The notes beneath the pieces are model-generated. The model made no database searches. It was not told where the DNA came from and saw only the letters and a list, made by a program, of their open reading frames with translations. The position numbers and the translations under genes were made by a program. 64,000 bases of DNA. It comes from Desulfomonile tiedjei DSM 6799. Lineage in GTDB: Bacteria > Desulfobacterota > Desulfomonilia > Desulfomonilales > Desulfomonilaceae. This document shows positions 18,601 through 26,641 of the stretch, piece after piece. The stretch spans positions 6,204,001 through 6,268,000 of the forward strand of contig NC_018025.1 in the NCBI RefSeq assembly GCF_000266945.1, given 5' to 3'. How positions within the stretch are numbered: the stretch's first letter is position 1; each line of letters starts with the position of its first letter.

Positions 18601-18719
18601 GGACGATTCTGACGCTGCTCTTTTTGCCGGCCCTCTACGCAATCTGGTTCAAAGTTAAACATCCCCATGTCGCCCTGAAGGAGGATTCACGGACACGTTC
18701 CGAAGAATTGCAGTCCTGA
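15615..18719 (+). CDS. RND-family efflux transporter (AcrB/HAE type)
   Basis: 1034 residues, the normal length. Twelve expected helices; TM4 carries LGLLVDDAIIAIEMM with the paired aspartates needed for proton relay, and two large periplasmic loops contain porter-type sequences. It resembles the shorter HAE branch found in many deltaproteobacteria. No outer-membrane factor gene follows. Just after the stop, the same frame reads LSIAGACLAGCNRI, which could be the lipobox scar of a lost NodT-like channel gene. Expression is probably controlled by the MarR protein upstream; substrates unknown. Confidence 0.93.
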   Translation: MMTRFNLSAFAVRERAITLFMIIAIMVAGGFAFLHLGRAEDPKFTVKTMTVTAIWPGATAKEMQEQVGDRLEKRLQELEFYDRVETSAYPGMLLMKLQLKDSTPPKDVPDEFYQTRKKLGDEKIYLPQGVIGPILNDEFSDVYFAMYSLEAKGLPHRQLVLEAEALRQRLSRVDGVEKVTILGEQDPKIYVEISYKRLATLGVKATDLFHALRTQNDVTPSGFVDTAGPRVYLRLEGAIDGVEAVKAIPVASGGKLLKIGDVAEVTRGYEDPATKQIRHQGEPSIILALVMKKGFNGLTLGKLLKAEETAIHKELPVGLVLSKVSDQSQVISEAIDEFMIKFAVALAVVMVVSLVTLGFRVGIVVAAAVPLTLAAVFVIMLLTGRDFDRVTLGALIISLGLLVDDAIIAIEMMVVKMEEGLDRIQAATFAWTSTASPMLFGTLVTIAGFLPVGFAKSTAGEYTGNIFWVVAFSLITSWFVAVLFTPYLGVKLLPDIKPVIGGHDAIYATPNYQRFRSIVRRVVDHKWIAGGLTIVLFMLSVVGMGSVEKQFFPNSDRPELIVDVNLPPGSAFAATDRSVKNIEKRIMAEPEAKIVTSYIGHGMPRFILPLNPELPNPAFAQIVVLTEGHAARDALKKKLRQVIEQGAFPEARVWVKQFVFGPPVTFPVLFRVMGPDVDELRRIARDVQAIMAENPNMRDVHLDWGERTPSQRLVLDQDRLRLLGLTPQESALQLQTILNGAPTTQMREGIRSVDVVVRSPGSERHSLENLGNVTLTTRDGRSIPLSQMAHLESRMEDPLLKRYNREPYIAVQGDVVDGVQPPDVTAQILPKLDKLKAALPVGYRIETGGSVDESKKADAALGLLFPPMILLMLIFIMIQVRSFATMFMVFATAPLGLVGAVPTLLVFHQPFGFNAILGLIGLAGIIMRNTLILVDQIHYDKAAGLSDYDAILESTVRRARPVVLTAVAAMLAFIPLTFSSFWGSMAYVLIGGVGVGTILTLLFLPALYAIWFKVKHPHVALKEDSRTRSEELQS

Positions 18720-18832
18720 CTGAGCATCGCCGGCGCTTGCCTGGCCGGCTGCAACAGAATTAGAACGACCGGTCCAATTTGTAAATCATGGAACGAAATT
18801 ACAGAAAAGATTGCACTACATAGGAGTGCGCT

Positions 18833-18910
18833 ATGAATACCATATCAAAATTCACGGACGCGGATCGGCTCGGTAATATTCTCTCGCGAACAGGGTGTAC
18901 TTTTCCACCT
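18833..18910 (+). CDS. Very short open frame with ribosome site, 26 codons
   Basis: ATAGGAGTGCGCT precedes an ATG opening MNTISKFTDADRLGNILSRT, which ends six residues later. The ribosome site is good but the product has no recognisable family. It may be the truncated head of a lost gene, since the stop lies inside an inverted repeat (18895-18948) that could be a mobile-element scar. Confidence 0.2.
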
Positions 18911-18948
18911 TAAAAAAGTCTCTTTTTGGTCTTGATAAAAAGGTACAC
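18895..18948. repeat. 54-bp inverted repeat, possible mobile-element scar
   Basis: GTGTACTTTT at the left edge and AAAAAGGTACAC at the right edge are near-complementary, with GTGTAC/GTACAC as perfect outer hexamers. The A/T-rich interior has no gene. It could be a collapsed element with terminal repeats or a structured transcript end; no target-site duplication was identified. Confidence 0.3.
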
Positions 18949-18999
18949 CTCACCCATCTTTCTGTAGTGTCTGAATTGCAGAAAGTATTTAAGAAGTGC

Positions 19000-19030
19000 T
19001 TGACTCCAATCCTAATAGGTGTATATACTC
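19000..19030 (+). promoter_or_regulatory. MarR-type promoter/operator, copy b
   Basis: TTGACT (19000-19005) and GTGTATATACTC (19019-19030) repeat the architecture of copies a, c, d and e, with TATACT as the -10. The bases after it (CGTTGTTAAAGGATAATGAG) weakly resemble the leader after copy d. It faces the high-GC molybdenum-hydroxylase genes, whose first gene starts about 290 bp downstream, with no gene in between. Confidence 0.55.
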
Positions 19031-19321
19031 GTTGTTAAAGGATAATGAGAAACCTTGTTAGGACTTACACAAGAACCATTTTGACCGATGGATTTCTGAG
19101 TTGCTCAATATGGAAAAGCAGTCAAACAGACCTATCAAAACCTTCGCCCGCGACTGCATCGCCGTGCGCCTGCTGAACCGGGTTGTCACGAAGTGTTACA
19201 ACGAGCCCTGATCCTCGGAGCCGGACCTGCCGAGTCCGGTCGTGAGAAGGGCTACATCGCTCGAACCCGTGATCCTTGGACACCTGTCGCCGGGTGGTGA
19301 CAAACCTCTGAGGAGAAGCCC

Positions 19322-19816
19322 ATGTCAACCGATAAGACTTTCAGCGTCACGCGGCACACCCTGACCACGCCGAAGCCGTTCGACGAGTTCATCGGCGAAC
19401 TCGAGAAGCGCTCGCCCGTGGTCCCGCCGGAGGTATTCGGGGAGCTCGCCGACTTGAACCTTCCACAGGACGAGCTCAAGGCGCGGGTCGAGGGTCTCAT
19501 CGGGTCGAGCGGCTTCGTCTTCTTCTTGAAGGTCAGACACGATCAACTGTTCTCCCACTTCGGCCGAACTCACGCCAGCGTCCAGTACGCCATCGGCAAT
19601 CCGCTCATAGCGAAAGACGTGTCCGACAAAGCCCCGGCCATCTGCCTGTACACGCCGTTTCGGCTGGCCGTGTACGAGTCGCCCGAGACCCACGAGACGA
19701 TCGTGAGTTACGACAGCCCCGCGTCGCTCTTCGGCTCCTTCGGTGTTCCCGAGGCGGCCGAGATCGGCGCAAAGCTCGAGGGAAAGCTGCAGGACCTCCT
19801 GACCCGGTGCCTGTGA
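19322..19816 (+). CDS. DUF302-family protein
   Basis: 164 residues resembling DUF302 (TTHA1751-like) proteins: SVTRHTLTTPKPFDEFIGEL at the start and a later segment with the conserved pattern IGNPLIAK...APAICLYTPFRLAVYE. The family is small, soluble and of unknown biochemical function. GAGG lies upstream of the ATG. It leads the high-GC block, 27 bp before the molybdenum-hydroxylase large subunit, and shares its codon usage, so the two probably arrived together. Confidence 0.7.
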   Translation: MSTDKTFSVTRHTLTTPKPFDEFIGELEKRSPVVPPEVFGELADLNLPQDELKARVEGLIGSSGFVFFLKVRHDQLFSHFGRTHASVQYAIGNPLIAKDVSDKAPAICLYTPFRLAVYESPETHETIVSYDSPASLFGSFGVPEAAEIGAKLEGKLQDLLTRCL

Positions 19817-19843
19817 GCGGTTGCTTTCAAGGGGGGGAGTTTG

Positions 19844-22369
19844 ATGGACAACCAGACCCAGAACCCGGACTTGCATCCTCCGGCGGCTGAGGGTCCCAGC
19901 GTGGGCCGTCCCGTCCGTCGTCTCGAAGACGAACGCTTGCTGCGAGGCGGGAGCCGCTACGTCTCGGACCTGATCGCGACGTCCGACGCCCTGCGCCTCA
20001 AGATACTGCGTTCACCCCACGCCCACGCCCGGATCCTCGCGGTCAGCGCCACCGCCGCCCGCGCGATGCCGGGGGTCGTGGCCGTCCTCACGGCCGACGA
20101 CCTGGCGGGCGTCGGCGACCTCCCCTGCGATTGGCAGGCCCCCGGCATGATCGCGATCCCGCTGCATCCGGTCCTGGCCCGCGACCGTGCCCGGTACGTC
20201 GGCGAGCCGATCGCGGCAGTCGCGGCCGAGAGCGCTCACGCGGCGGAGGACGCGCTGGCGGCAATCGCGGTCTCCTACGAGGTGCTCCTTGCGGTTGCCG
20301 ACCAGGAGGCGGCCATCGAGCCGGGTGCTGCCCTACTTCACGACGCCTTGCCCAACAACATCGGCTACCAGTACCGCCGCGAGGGGGGCGACGTCGAGCG
20401 CGCATTCGCCGAGGCCGAGGTCGTCGTGCGACGGCGTCTGACCAACAACCGGGTCGCACCCGCACCGATCGAGGGCCGCGTGGTGCTTTCCGAGTTCGAC
20501 CCCGCGTCCGGCCGGCTGGTCCACCACACAGCGAGCCAGCTCCCTCACATCCACGCGCGGTCCCTCGGCGCATGCCTTGGCCTGCCGCTCCATATGCTGC
20601 GGCTTATCGTCCCCGACATCGGCGGAGGGTTCGGAGCCAAGCTCTGCTTTTACGCCGAGGACGTGATCTGCGCCTTTCTGTCGATGCGCACGGGCCGCCC
20701 CTGCGCCTGGTCGGAGGAGCGCGGCGAAACCTTTCTCGCCACCACGCACGGGCGCGACCAGATCCAGTACGCCGAGATCGCGGCCAGGCGCGACGGGCGC
20801 ATCACGGGCTTCCGCTCTCGGCTCCTCGCCGACATCGGCGCCTATGCGATCGGCATGGGGCCTGGCGTGCCCGCGATCAACACAGGGTTCGGGGTCTCCG
20901 GCCCTTACAACATCCCGAACGTCGCGACTGAGGTAGTGGGTATCTTCACCAACCGCACCCCGACCGGTCCCTACCGCGGCGCGGGACACCCCGAGGCCAC
21001 CTTCCTCCTCGAGCGGATGGTGGACGAGCTGGCACGCGAGCTCGCGATGGATCCCGCCGAGGTCCGGAGGGTGAATTTCGTGTCCCCGTCCGCCATGCCG
21101 CACCGGATGCCGACGGGGTGGACGCTCGATTCGGGCGACTACGCCGCCAACCTGGACGCGGCGCTCAAGCTCGCGGGCTACCGCGAGTTGCGCGAGCGTC
21201 AGGCGACCTTGCGGGCGGAGGGTCGTTTCCTTGGCATCGGGCTCGCGACCTTCACCGAGAGTTCGGGCGTTGGGCCCTCGATCGGGATGGAGTCGGTCGG
21301 TTTTCGTCGGGCCGGCCACGAGAGCGCCCGCGTAGTCGTCCACGCCGACGGTCGCGCGACCGTCTTCTCCGGGGCGATGAGCACCGGGCAGGGCCACGCG
21401 ACGAGCCTCGCCCAGGTCGCGGCCGACGTGCTGGGGCTGGCGCCCGACGAGGTCGAGGTAGTGGAGGGCGACACCGAGGCCGTGCCGTTCGGGACCGGCA
21501 CCTTCAACTCGCGCTCCATGGCGATCGGCGGCACGGCCGTCTACGAGGCGGCTCGCAAGCTCCTGGACAAGGCCCGGAAGATCGCCGCCCACAAGCTCCA
21601 GAGGCGTCCCGAGGACCTCACCTTCGAGGACGGCGTTTTCCGCCCCTCGGACGGATTGGGGATAATAGCGGCGGCCGCACACGCCGGCAAGAAGGTCGAG
21701 GACAAGGTGGTCCACGCCGTCTTCCGGCGGCGGATGGGCATGGATCTCCCCCCGTCGGACCGCGAAGCCGGGACCGTGACCTTCGCCGACGTGGCGCGCG
21801 AGGCGCATCTCGGCCACGGCCTGCCGAGGGGCATGGCGCCGGGCCTCGACGAAACCCACTTCTTCGACCCCGTGGACATGCCCTTCGCCTACGGCACCCA
21901 CGTCGCCGTGGTCGAGGTCGACCCCGAGACCGGGCAGGTCGCCTTGCTGCGTCACGTCGTGGTCGACGACTGCGGCCGGATCATCAACCCCCTGCTCGTC
22001 GAGGGGCAGGTGCACGGCGGCGCGGCGCAGGGCGTCGGCCAGGCGCTCATGGAGGCGATGGTCCACGGGGTAGGCGGAGAGCCGATGGTCGACGATTTCG
22101 GCGAGTACGCGATGCCGCGCGCGGCCGACCTACCCGCGTTCGAGACGGGCCATACCGAGGTCCCAACCAAGCTGAACCCGCTCGGCGCCAAGGGCGTCGG
22201 CGAGGGCGCCACGATCGGGGCGACGCCGGCCGTCGTCAACTCCGTTCTGGACGCGCTGGCGCCGCTCGGCGTGAGCGAGGTGTCCATGCCGATGACCCCG
22301 ATGCGGGTGTGGCAGGCAATCGAACGGGCACGAGAGGGGAGGGGCACGAAAGGAGAGAACAATGCCTGA
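19844..22369 (+). CDS. Molybdenum hydroxylase large subunit (CoxL-like, form II / aldehyde oxidase type)
   Basis: 841 residues of the xanthine dehydrogenase family. N-terminal hammerhead domain, then DIGGGFGAK near 258-266 for cofactor binding. The active-site loop reads [10 protein letters not shown] (about 376-385), which matches the form II YRGAGR type rather than the CSFR loop of true CO dehydrogenase. The catalytic glutamate is in AKGVGEG near the C-terminus. GGGAG precedes the ATG. Order here is large, small, medium subunit, with an 8-bp overlap to the next gene. An aldehyde or N-heterocycle substrate is more likely than CO. Confidence 0.92.
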   Translation: MDNQTQNPDLHPPAAEGPSVGRPVRRLEDERLLRGGSRYVSDLIATSDALRLKILRSPHAHARILAVSATAARAMPGVVAVLTADDLAGVGDLPCDWQAPGMIAIPLHPVLARDRARYVGEPIAAVAAESAHAAEDALAAIAVSYEVLLAVADQEAAIEPGAALLHDALPNNIGYQYRREGGDVERAFAEAEVVVRRRLTNNRVAPAPIEGRVVLSEFDPASGRLVHHTASQLPHIHARSLGACLGLPLHMLRLIVPDIGGGFGAKLCFYAEDVICAFLSMRTGRPCAWSEERGETFLATTHGRDQIQYAEIAARRDGRITGFRSRLLADIGAYAIGMGPGVPAINTGFGVSGPYNIPNVATEVVGIFTNRTPTGPYRGAGHPEATFLLERMVDELARELAMDPAEVRRVNFVSPSAMPHRMPTGWTLDSGDYAANLDAALKLAGYRELRERQATLRAEGRFLGIGLATFTESSGVGPSIGMESVGFRRAGHESARVVVHADGRATVFSGAMSTGQGHATSLAQVAADVLGLAPDEVEVVEGDTEAVPFGTGTFNSRSMAIGGTAVYEAARKLLDKARKIAAHKLQRRPEDLTFEDGVFRPSDGLGIIAAAAHAGKKVEDKVVHAVFRRRMGMDLPPSDREAGTVTFADVAREAHLGHGLPRGMAPGLDETHFFDPVDMPFAYGTHVAVVEVDPETGQVALLRHVVVDDCGRIINPLLVEGQVHGGAAQGVGQALMEAMVHGVGGEPMVDDFGEYAMPRAADLPAFETGHTEVPTKLNPLGAKGVGEGATIGATPAVVNSVLDALAPLGVSEVSMPMTPMRVWQAIERAREGRGTKGENNA

Positions 22370-22841
22370 AGTCTCGATGACGGTGAACGGCCTCGCGGTC
22401 CGCGGCACGGTCGAGGGGCGCACGCTCCTCGTCGAGTATCTGCGGGAGCATCTTCACCTGACGGGCACTCACGTCGGCTGCGACACGACCCAGTGCGGAG
22501 CCTGCGTTGTCCACGTCGACGGCCTCGCGGTGAAGTCGTGCACCATGCTCGCGCTGGAATGCGAGGGCGCGGCGGTCACGACCATCGAGGGCCTGGCCCC
22601 GCACGGCGCCCCGCTCCACCCCATGCAAGCGGCCTTCCGCGAGCACCATGCTCTGCAGTGCGGCTACTGCACGTCCGGCATGGTGATGATGGCGGTCGAC
22701 ATCGCGCGCCGCCTGGGTGAGCCGGACGAGGCGACGATCCGGGAGGAGCTCAAGGGCAACATCTGCCGGTGCACGGGCTACCACAACATCGTCAAGGCGA
22801 TCGCGGCAGGCGCCAAGGCGATGGCCGCCGAGCGCGAGTGA
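22362..22841 (+). CDS. Molybdenum hydroxylase [2Fe-2S] subunit (CoxS-like)
   Basis: 159 residues with all eight cluster cysteines: Cys40, Cys45, Cys48 and Cys60 ([10 protein letters not shown]...C) for the plant-type cluster, and Cys100, Cys103, Cys135 and Cys137 (CGYC...CRC) for the second. It carries electrons from the molybdenum site to FAD. It overlaps the large-subunit gene by 8 bp and precedes the FAD subunit by 11 bp. Confidence 0.94.
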   Translation: MPEVSMTVNGLAVRGTVEGRTLLVEYLREHLHLTGTHVGCDTTQCGACVVHVDGLAVKSCTMLALECEGAAVTTIEGLAPHGAPLHPMQAAFREHHALQCGYCTSGMVMMAVDIARRLGEPDEATIREELKGNICRCTGYHNIVKAIAAGAKAMAAERE

Positions 22842-22852
22842 GGACTCTCTCC

Positions 22853-23701
22853 ATGCACGACTTCGTTTACCATCGGCCCCCCACGCTCGACGAGGCTTGC
22901 CGGCTCGGCGCCGAGGAGGGGGCTGCCTTTCTCGCCGGGGGCCAGACGCTGCTTCGGGATCTGAAGCATCGCCGGCGTGCACCCGTGAGCCTCGTGAAGA
23001 TCTCCGGGGTGCTTTCCCGGGAGATCGACTTCCGGGATGGCGAGATCATGATCGGAGCGGGCGTGACGCACGCCGAGGTCGCTATCTCGGAGGTCGTGCG
23101 GGAGCGGCTTCCAGCGCTGGCGGGCCTGGCAGGACATATCGGTGACCCGGCGGTGCGGCACCGCGCCACCCTGGGCGGCGCCGTCGCCGCCAACGAGGCC
23201 GCAGGCGACTACCCCCCCGCCTGCCTCGCGCTTGGCGCGACGGTGCACACGACGGAGCGGGACCTCGCCGCCGCCGAGTTCTTCTCCGGCCCCGGCCGGA
23301 CGGTGCTCGAACCGGGCGAAATCATCACCGCGGTGACGTTTCCCGTGCCCGTGAAGGCGGCCTACGTCAAGTTCCTGAATCCGGCAGCGCGATATCCGAT
23401 GGCCGGGGTGTTCGCGGCGCTCGCGGCGGACGGGAGGCCCCGCCTGGCCGTCACGGCGGCACGTGCCGACGGCGCATTCCGCTGGCGGGAGGCGGAAGCG
23501 GCGCTGGCCGCGGCGTTCGTCGCCGACGTGCTTCGAGACGTGCGCCTCCCGCCCGAGGGCCTCGCGGAGGACTTGTTCGCAGACGCGGCGTATCGAGGAC
23601 ACCTCGTGGGGGTGCTCGCCCGCAGGGCGGTGGCCCTTTCCAACGCGCCCGGGCCCGGCGTCGCGGTATTCTCACATGGATCTCCCCTGCAGAGTGGCTA
23701 A
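22853..23701 (+). CDS. Molybdenum hydroxylase FAD-binding subunit (CoxM-like)
   Basis: 282 residues from the ATG at 22853 (MHDFVYHRPPTLDEA); the frame is open further upstream but overlaps the small subunit. FAD motifs AFLAGGQTLLRDLK near 24-37 and ATLGGAVAANEAAGDYPPA near 104-122 are present. The C-terminus after ARRAVALSN looks unusual and ends at the point where base composition drops, so the last residues may come from host DNA read through the island junction. Confidence 0.9.
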   Translation: MHDFVYHRPPTLDEACRLGAEEGAAFLAGGQTLLRDLKHRRRAPVSLVKISGVLSREIDFRDGEIMIGAGVTHAEVAISEVVRERLPALAGLAGHIGDPAVRHRATLGGAVAANEAAGDYPPACLALGATVHTTERDLAAAEFFSGPGRTVLEPGEIITAVTFPVPVKAAYVKFLNPAARYPMAGVFAALAADGRPRLAVTAARADGAFRWREAEAALAAAFVADVLRDVRLPPEGLAEDLFADAAYRGHLVGVLARRAVALSNAPGPGVAVFSHGSPLQSG

Positions 23702-23810
23702 GAGCGTGCGGAGAAAGTACCTCATCCCGTTTGATAAATTGCCGTCAAGGGTTTCGATCAGCAAACCATAGAATTACTTGCTAGGCCGCGCCGTAAGCAG
23801 AGGAATCGAT

Positions 23811-23957
23811 ATGGATCTCATTGCTGTCCTGTTCATCTTGTTCGCGTCGCTTGTCGTTGTCTGGCTCGTATCGTTCGTAGTTGAAGCGCTCAGGCCGGCA
23901 CGTACTCACGAAGCTTCCTGTCCGAATGCACACGGAAATAGACGAGAAGGGGGCTGA
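23811..23957 (+). CDS. Small single-helix membrane protein, 48 residues
   Basis: ATG after GAGGAATCGAT opens MDLIAVLFILFASLVVVWLV, a clear membrane helix, then a basic, cysteine-containing tail ending in RREGG. No family recognised. It lies alone between the high-GC island and MarR promoter copy c. The good ribosome site and hydrophobic design make it believable, but it is short. Confidence 0.4.
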   Translation: MDLIAVLFILFASLVVVWLVSFVVEALRPARTHEASCPNAHGNRREGG

Positions 23958-24029
23958 GATGCGATCTGAGCTATTTCAGCTTGATACGGGTAGAAATGTC
24001 TAGAAAGAGGGAGTTACTCCATTTTTCTA

Positions 24030-24060
24030 TTGACAAGGAAGAGTGAGTGTATATACACTC
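24030..24060 (+). promoter_or_regulatory. MarR-type promoter/operator, copy c
   Basis: TTGACA (24030-24035) and the perfect 16-bp palindrome GAGTGTATATACACTC (24045-24060). The upstream bases (GTTACTCCATTTTTCT) are shared with copy d, so a whole marR promoter region was duplicated. It faces a marR fragment and, beyond it, the flavin-fold gene at 24320. Confidence 0.75.
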
Positions 24061-24109
24061 AGTGTGCTTCGCTGGATGGCGAGTCCTTCGGATAATTCGA
24101 AGACGAGAG

Positions 24110-24232
24110 ATGGCTCCAGAAAAGAAACGAGATGTATCGGCAATTCAGCAGAATCCAACCGGTCCTAGCGCGTGTTTGGCAACCGTTCGAATGCGCCCTA
24201 TGCCGACAGAAAACCAAGACTCCGCATCTTGA
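24110..24232 (+). pseudogene. N-terminal fragment of a third MarR gene
   Basis: The frame opens MAPEKKRDVSAIQQNPTG, clearly related to MAPQKKRDISTNLE of the intact MarR at 26146; even the leader before the ATG is alignable. After about 18 codons the resemblance ends and the frame stops at codon 41 without any winged-helix sequence. It is the remnant of a duplicated regulator whose promoter has survived. Confidence 0.65.
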
Positions 24233-24319
24233 GCGGATCAAACTAACCATTTTTAGCCCACATTGATGACTCCCCGAGAGGGCAGTCATCATGAGCCCAT
24301 GAAAGGACGAGGGAAGGCC

Positions 24320-24739
24320 ATGAGCACACAATTGATGGATTTTTTCAACAAGCAGCCCAGACTGGGCATCCTGGCAACCGCGGACAAGAATGGCAAAGTT
24401 GATGCGGCCTATTTTGGTTCGCCTCGCATGATCGATGAGAAGACTATTTTTATGGGATTGGGTAAGAATCGCTCGTTTGAAAACCTTCAACAGAATCCCA
24501 ATGCCGTCTTCATGATTATGGAACCCGGGCAATCACTTCCTGAATGGAAAGGCGTCCGGGTCTACATGAAAATGACCGATTGCCAGACGTCAGGAGAAAA
24601 ACTCGATGCGATTCGGACCCGCATCGCCGAAGCGTCCGGTGAGAAGGCATCCCAGATGGTACATGCCGCAGTCACGTTCAGTATTGAAGAGGTACGCCCC
24701 CTGGCCGACTTTGGACAGGGTTGGGAAAAATCCATCTGA
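24320..24739 (+). CDS. Pyridoxamine 5'-phosphate oxidase-like flavin-fold protein
   Basis: 139 residues: MSTQLMDFFNKQPRLGILAT, then GKVDAAYFGSPRMIDEKTIF, the split-barrel pattern of PPOX-like FMN-binding proteins. The ATG follows GAGGGAAGG; an upstream in-frame ATG (24263) would add 19 residues without a good site. These proteins bind FMN or related cofactors; activity cannot be inferred. It lies downstream of MarR promoter copy c, so it may belong to the same regulon. Confidence 0.75.
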   Translation: MSTQLMDFFNKQPRLGILATADKNGKVDAAYFGSPRMIDEKTIFMGLGKNRSFENLQQNPNAVFMIMEPGQSLPEWKGVRVYMKMTDCQTSGEKLDAIRTRIAEASGEKASQMVHAAVTFSIEEVRPLADFGQGWEKSI

Positions 24740-24936
24740 CAGCCTGAAGACGTGACTCCGCGCAAGGCTCGCAAGGGTAGGCAGCCCCAATACTAACCAG
24801 CGCTGATCACCATGGTCCGTGAGGTACACGGGCATGCCGTAAGGCCGTGCCGCCGGGTATCGATGCGCTACTATAGACGGTTCTCAAAAGTTTTCGCGTC
24901 TTGTGCCGACATTCAGCAAGAGGCCAAGGTTGTGTC

Positions 24937-25030
24937 TCGGGTGCCACTGACCTGGTAGCGCCAGGTCAGTGCCCTTGCCACTTGACGCGCCCAACACTGA
25001 CCTGAGCGTGCTCAGGTCAGTGGCACCCGA
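24937..25030. repeat. REP-like composite palindrome
   Basis: Outer arms TCGGGTGCCACTGACCTG (24937-24954) and its exact complement (25013-25030) enclose two smaller hairpins: CACTGACCTG/CAGGTCAGTG (24945-24971) and CACTGACCTGAGC/GCTCAGGTCAGTG (24995-25022). The CACTGACCTG unit therefore appears four times in alternating orientation. It is non-coding and typical of a REP/BIME-type or small MITE element. Confidence 0.75.
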
Positions 25031-25307
25031 CTGACAGAACTGCGCAACGAACAACCGAGAAAAGATAGCCTCACGTGAAGTCAATCCGTGATTACTTTCG
25101 AGAACTGCATAAATGAATGAGCTGATCACGGTATAGATCCTCAAAGGTCAGCCTGTTTCGAAAACTAAGCCCCATTTTCTGACCAAATCGGACCAAGGCT
25201 CTTGCGATTGCTCAGGTTTGGAACGATTCACCCCTGCGCCGCATGTTCTCTTGTTAAATCGCTTTCCGCAAGCACAACAGAGGTGTCTAAGCCAGGGAGG
25301 AGCTTTC

Positions 25308-25949
25308 GTGAAAGGTGGCTATGATTCAATCTATCTTGACTTAATCACCAAGCTTTCTGAATGTGGTTTCCAGGAAAGTGCTGACCGCCTTGGTCTTGAA
25401 TATGTTGATGGTGGTGTTCAAGTATGTTTCTTGAAGAGAGAATATCGTATTACCGTAGATGGCGTTGAGCCTCTGGACGGCCAACCTGTCAATGTAAATA
25501 ATCGCAGTGTTCTTCTCTATTACCTTCTATCCAAAGGTCAGGGAGACCCCGAAAACTCTTACGTTCCGTTTGAGAGTATTCCAAGAATGATTAGTGGGCT
25601 ACATGTACAAACCCGGTTGATGAATACTCCGCTGGAACGATACTTGGGTAACGACTACGTCAAATTTAGCCAAGCAGCGGTAAAACTTGGTGGAATCGAA
25701 GAAGAGTCTCAAGTGAGCAAACATCTGTGGAGATTTGACGTTCTTCCAAAAATCCCGTTGAAGATTGTCTTTTATGAAGCTGATGATGAGTTCCCGGTCA
25801 ACATCCAAATCATGTTGGATAAGACAGCTCTTCAATTCTTGGAATTTGAATGTCTTGCTTTTATGGTGAGATGTTTTGTTCGTGCTCTAATCAAGACGGC
25901 GCAATACGGTGATGTTGTTGGTTGGGACAGTAATATGAATCCCATCTAA
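25308..25949 (+). CDS. DUF3786-family protein
   Basis: 213 residues from a GTG preceded by GGGAGGAG. The C-terminal segment LPKIPLKIVFYEADDEFPVN followed by IQIMLDKTALQFLEFE matches DUF3786, found in anaerobic bacteria and sometimes next to corrinoid/iron-sulfur proteins. No cysteine cluster or signal peptide here. Codon usage is AT-richer than neighbours. Function unknown. It is flanked by the REP-like element and MarR promoter copy d. Confidence 0.65.
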   Translation: MKGGYDSIYLDLITKLSECGFQESADRLGLEYVDGGVQVCFLKREYRITVDGVEPLDGQPVNVNNRSVLLYYLLSKGQGDPENSYVPFESIPRMISGLHVQTRLMNTPLERYLGNDYVKFSQAAVKLGGIEEESQVSKHLWRFDVLPKIPLKIVFYEADDEFPVNIQIMLDKTALQFLEFECLAFMVRCFVRALIKTAQYGDVVGWDSNMNPI

Positions 25950-26064
25950 GTCAGGTGTAGGGCTGCAACGGTTTTCCCATCAGCGTTTGCTCCAACTTCA
26001 AGCTTGTCGCCTATTCGTGAATGCTGAGCGCGTGTCCAAAATGGGGCGTTACTCCATTTTTCTC

Positions 26065-26094
26065 TTGACAAGGAGCACAAGGGTGCATATACAC
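26065..26094 (+). promoter_or_regulatory. MarR-type promoter/operator, copy d
   Basis: TTGACA (26065-26070), a 17-base spacer and a -10 inside GTGCATATACAC (26083-26094). It is 52 bp upstream of the intact marR gene and shares upstream bases with copy c. The operator overlaps the -10, which suits autorepression. Confidence 0.75.
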
Positions 26095-26145
26095 TTGTTA
26101 TGGTCGCTGATAGGAGAACCCTTCGCGACAGTTCGGAGATGAAAG

Positions 26146-26625
26146 ATGGCTCCTCAAAAGAAACGAGATATATCGACAAATCTGGAAACTTTTCCGCTTG
26201 ATACGGCCCTTGAAATGGGAAAAAGCTGTACGTGTTTCAATCTTCGAAAAGCCACCAGACGTGTGACGAGCTTTTATGATGCCGCTCTGAAGCCTTCCGG
26301 TTTGAAAGTAACCCAGATGACTCTTCTCACGGCCATCAGGGTCCTTGAACCGGTAACCATTAAACGGCTCGCCAAAGCCATTGTCATGGATCGAACAACT
26401 CTGAGCCGCAATGTCTCCTTATTGCACAAGAAAGGCATGATTGACATAGAGCCGGGCGACGACCTTCGCACCCGAAAACTTACTCTTACCGAAAGGGGAC
26501 ATACCGCACTGGTTGCAGCGTTCCCGCTTTGGCAAAAGGCGCAGGTCGAGATAATCAATGAATTGGGAGAAGACCGTTGGGCTTCTCTGTTAGAAGGGAT
26601 CTCTGATCTGGTGGCTATCACATAA
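26146..26625 (+). CDS. MarR-family regulator (paralogue of the one at 13.8 kb)
   Basis: 159 residues. The winged helix includes TIKRLAKAIVMDRTTLSRNV and the wing PGDDLRTRKLTLTERG. Strong resemblance to the MarR at 13.8 kb through FNLRKATRRVTSFYDAALK and beyond. It contains CTCF near residue 29, a possible redox-sensitive cysteine pair; the paralogue keeps one cysteine at the same place. The gene starts the unit containing the thioesterase, ferredoxin-SCP2 and DUF1638 genes, with operators before (copy d) and after it (copy e). The ligand is unknown. Confidence 0.9.
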   Translation: MAPQKKRDISTNLETFPLDTALEMGKSCTCFNLRKATRRVTSFYDAALKPSGLKVTQMTLLTAIRVLEPVTIKRLAKAIVMDRTTLSRNVSLLHKKGMIDIEPGDDLRTRKLTLTERGHTALVAAFPLWQKAQVEIINELGEDRWASLLEGISDLVAIT

Positions 26626-26641
26626 TTTTTTTGTCTGGATG

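Larger units (their letters stand above)
19135..23700. other. High-GC island, probably horizontally acquired
   Basis: From about 19135 the sequence changes abruptly to very GC-rich DNA with nearly all third codon positions G or C, and at about 23700 it returns to the surrounding near-50% composition. The block contains exactly four genes: the DUF302 protein and the large, small and medium subunits of a molybdenum hydroxylase. Its left edge falls just after MarR-type promoter copy b. No integrase, flanking repeats or tRNA were found, so the mechanism is unknown. Confidence 0.75.

Noticed and set aside
20333-22066. 577-codon open frame antisense to the molybdenum-hydroxylase large subunit
   Set aside because: Long antisense frames are expected in very GC-rich DNA; the sense frame has clear family motifs and the antisense one has none.
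21118-22380. 420-codon frame in another plus-strand register of the same gene
   Set aside because: Arginine/glycine-rich composition typical of a shadow of high-GC coding DNA; no ribosome site or family.
19844-23701. True carbon monoxide dehydrogenase (form I CoxMSL)
   Set aside because: The active-site loop reads PYRGAGH rather than the CSFR type, and gene order is L-S-M, so an aldehyde-oxidase-like enzyme is the safer call.
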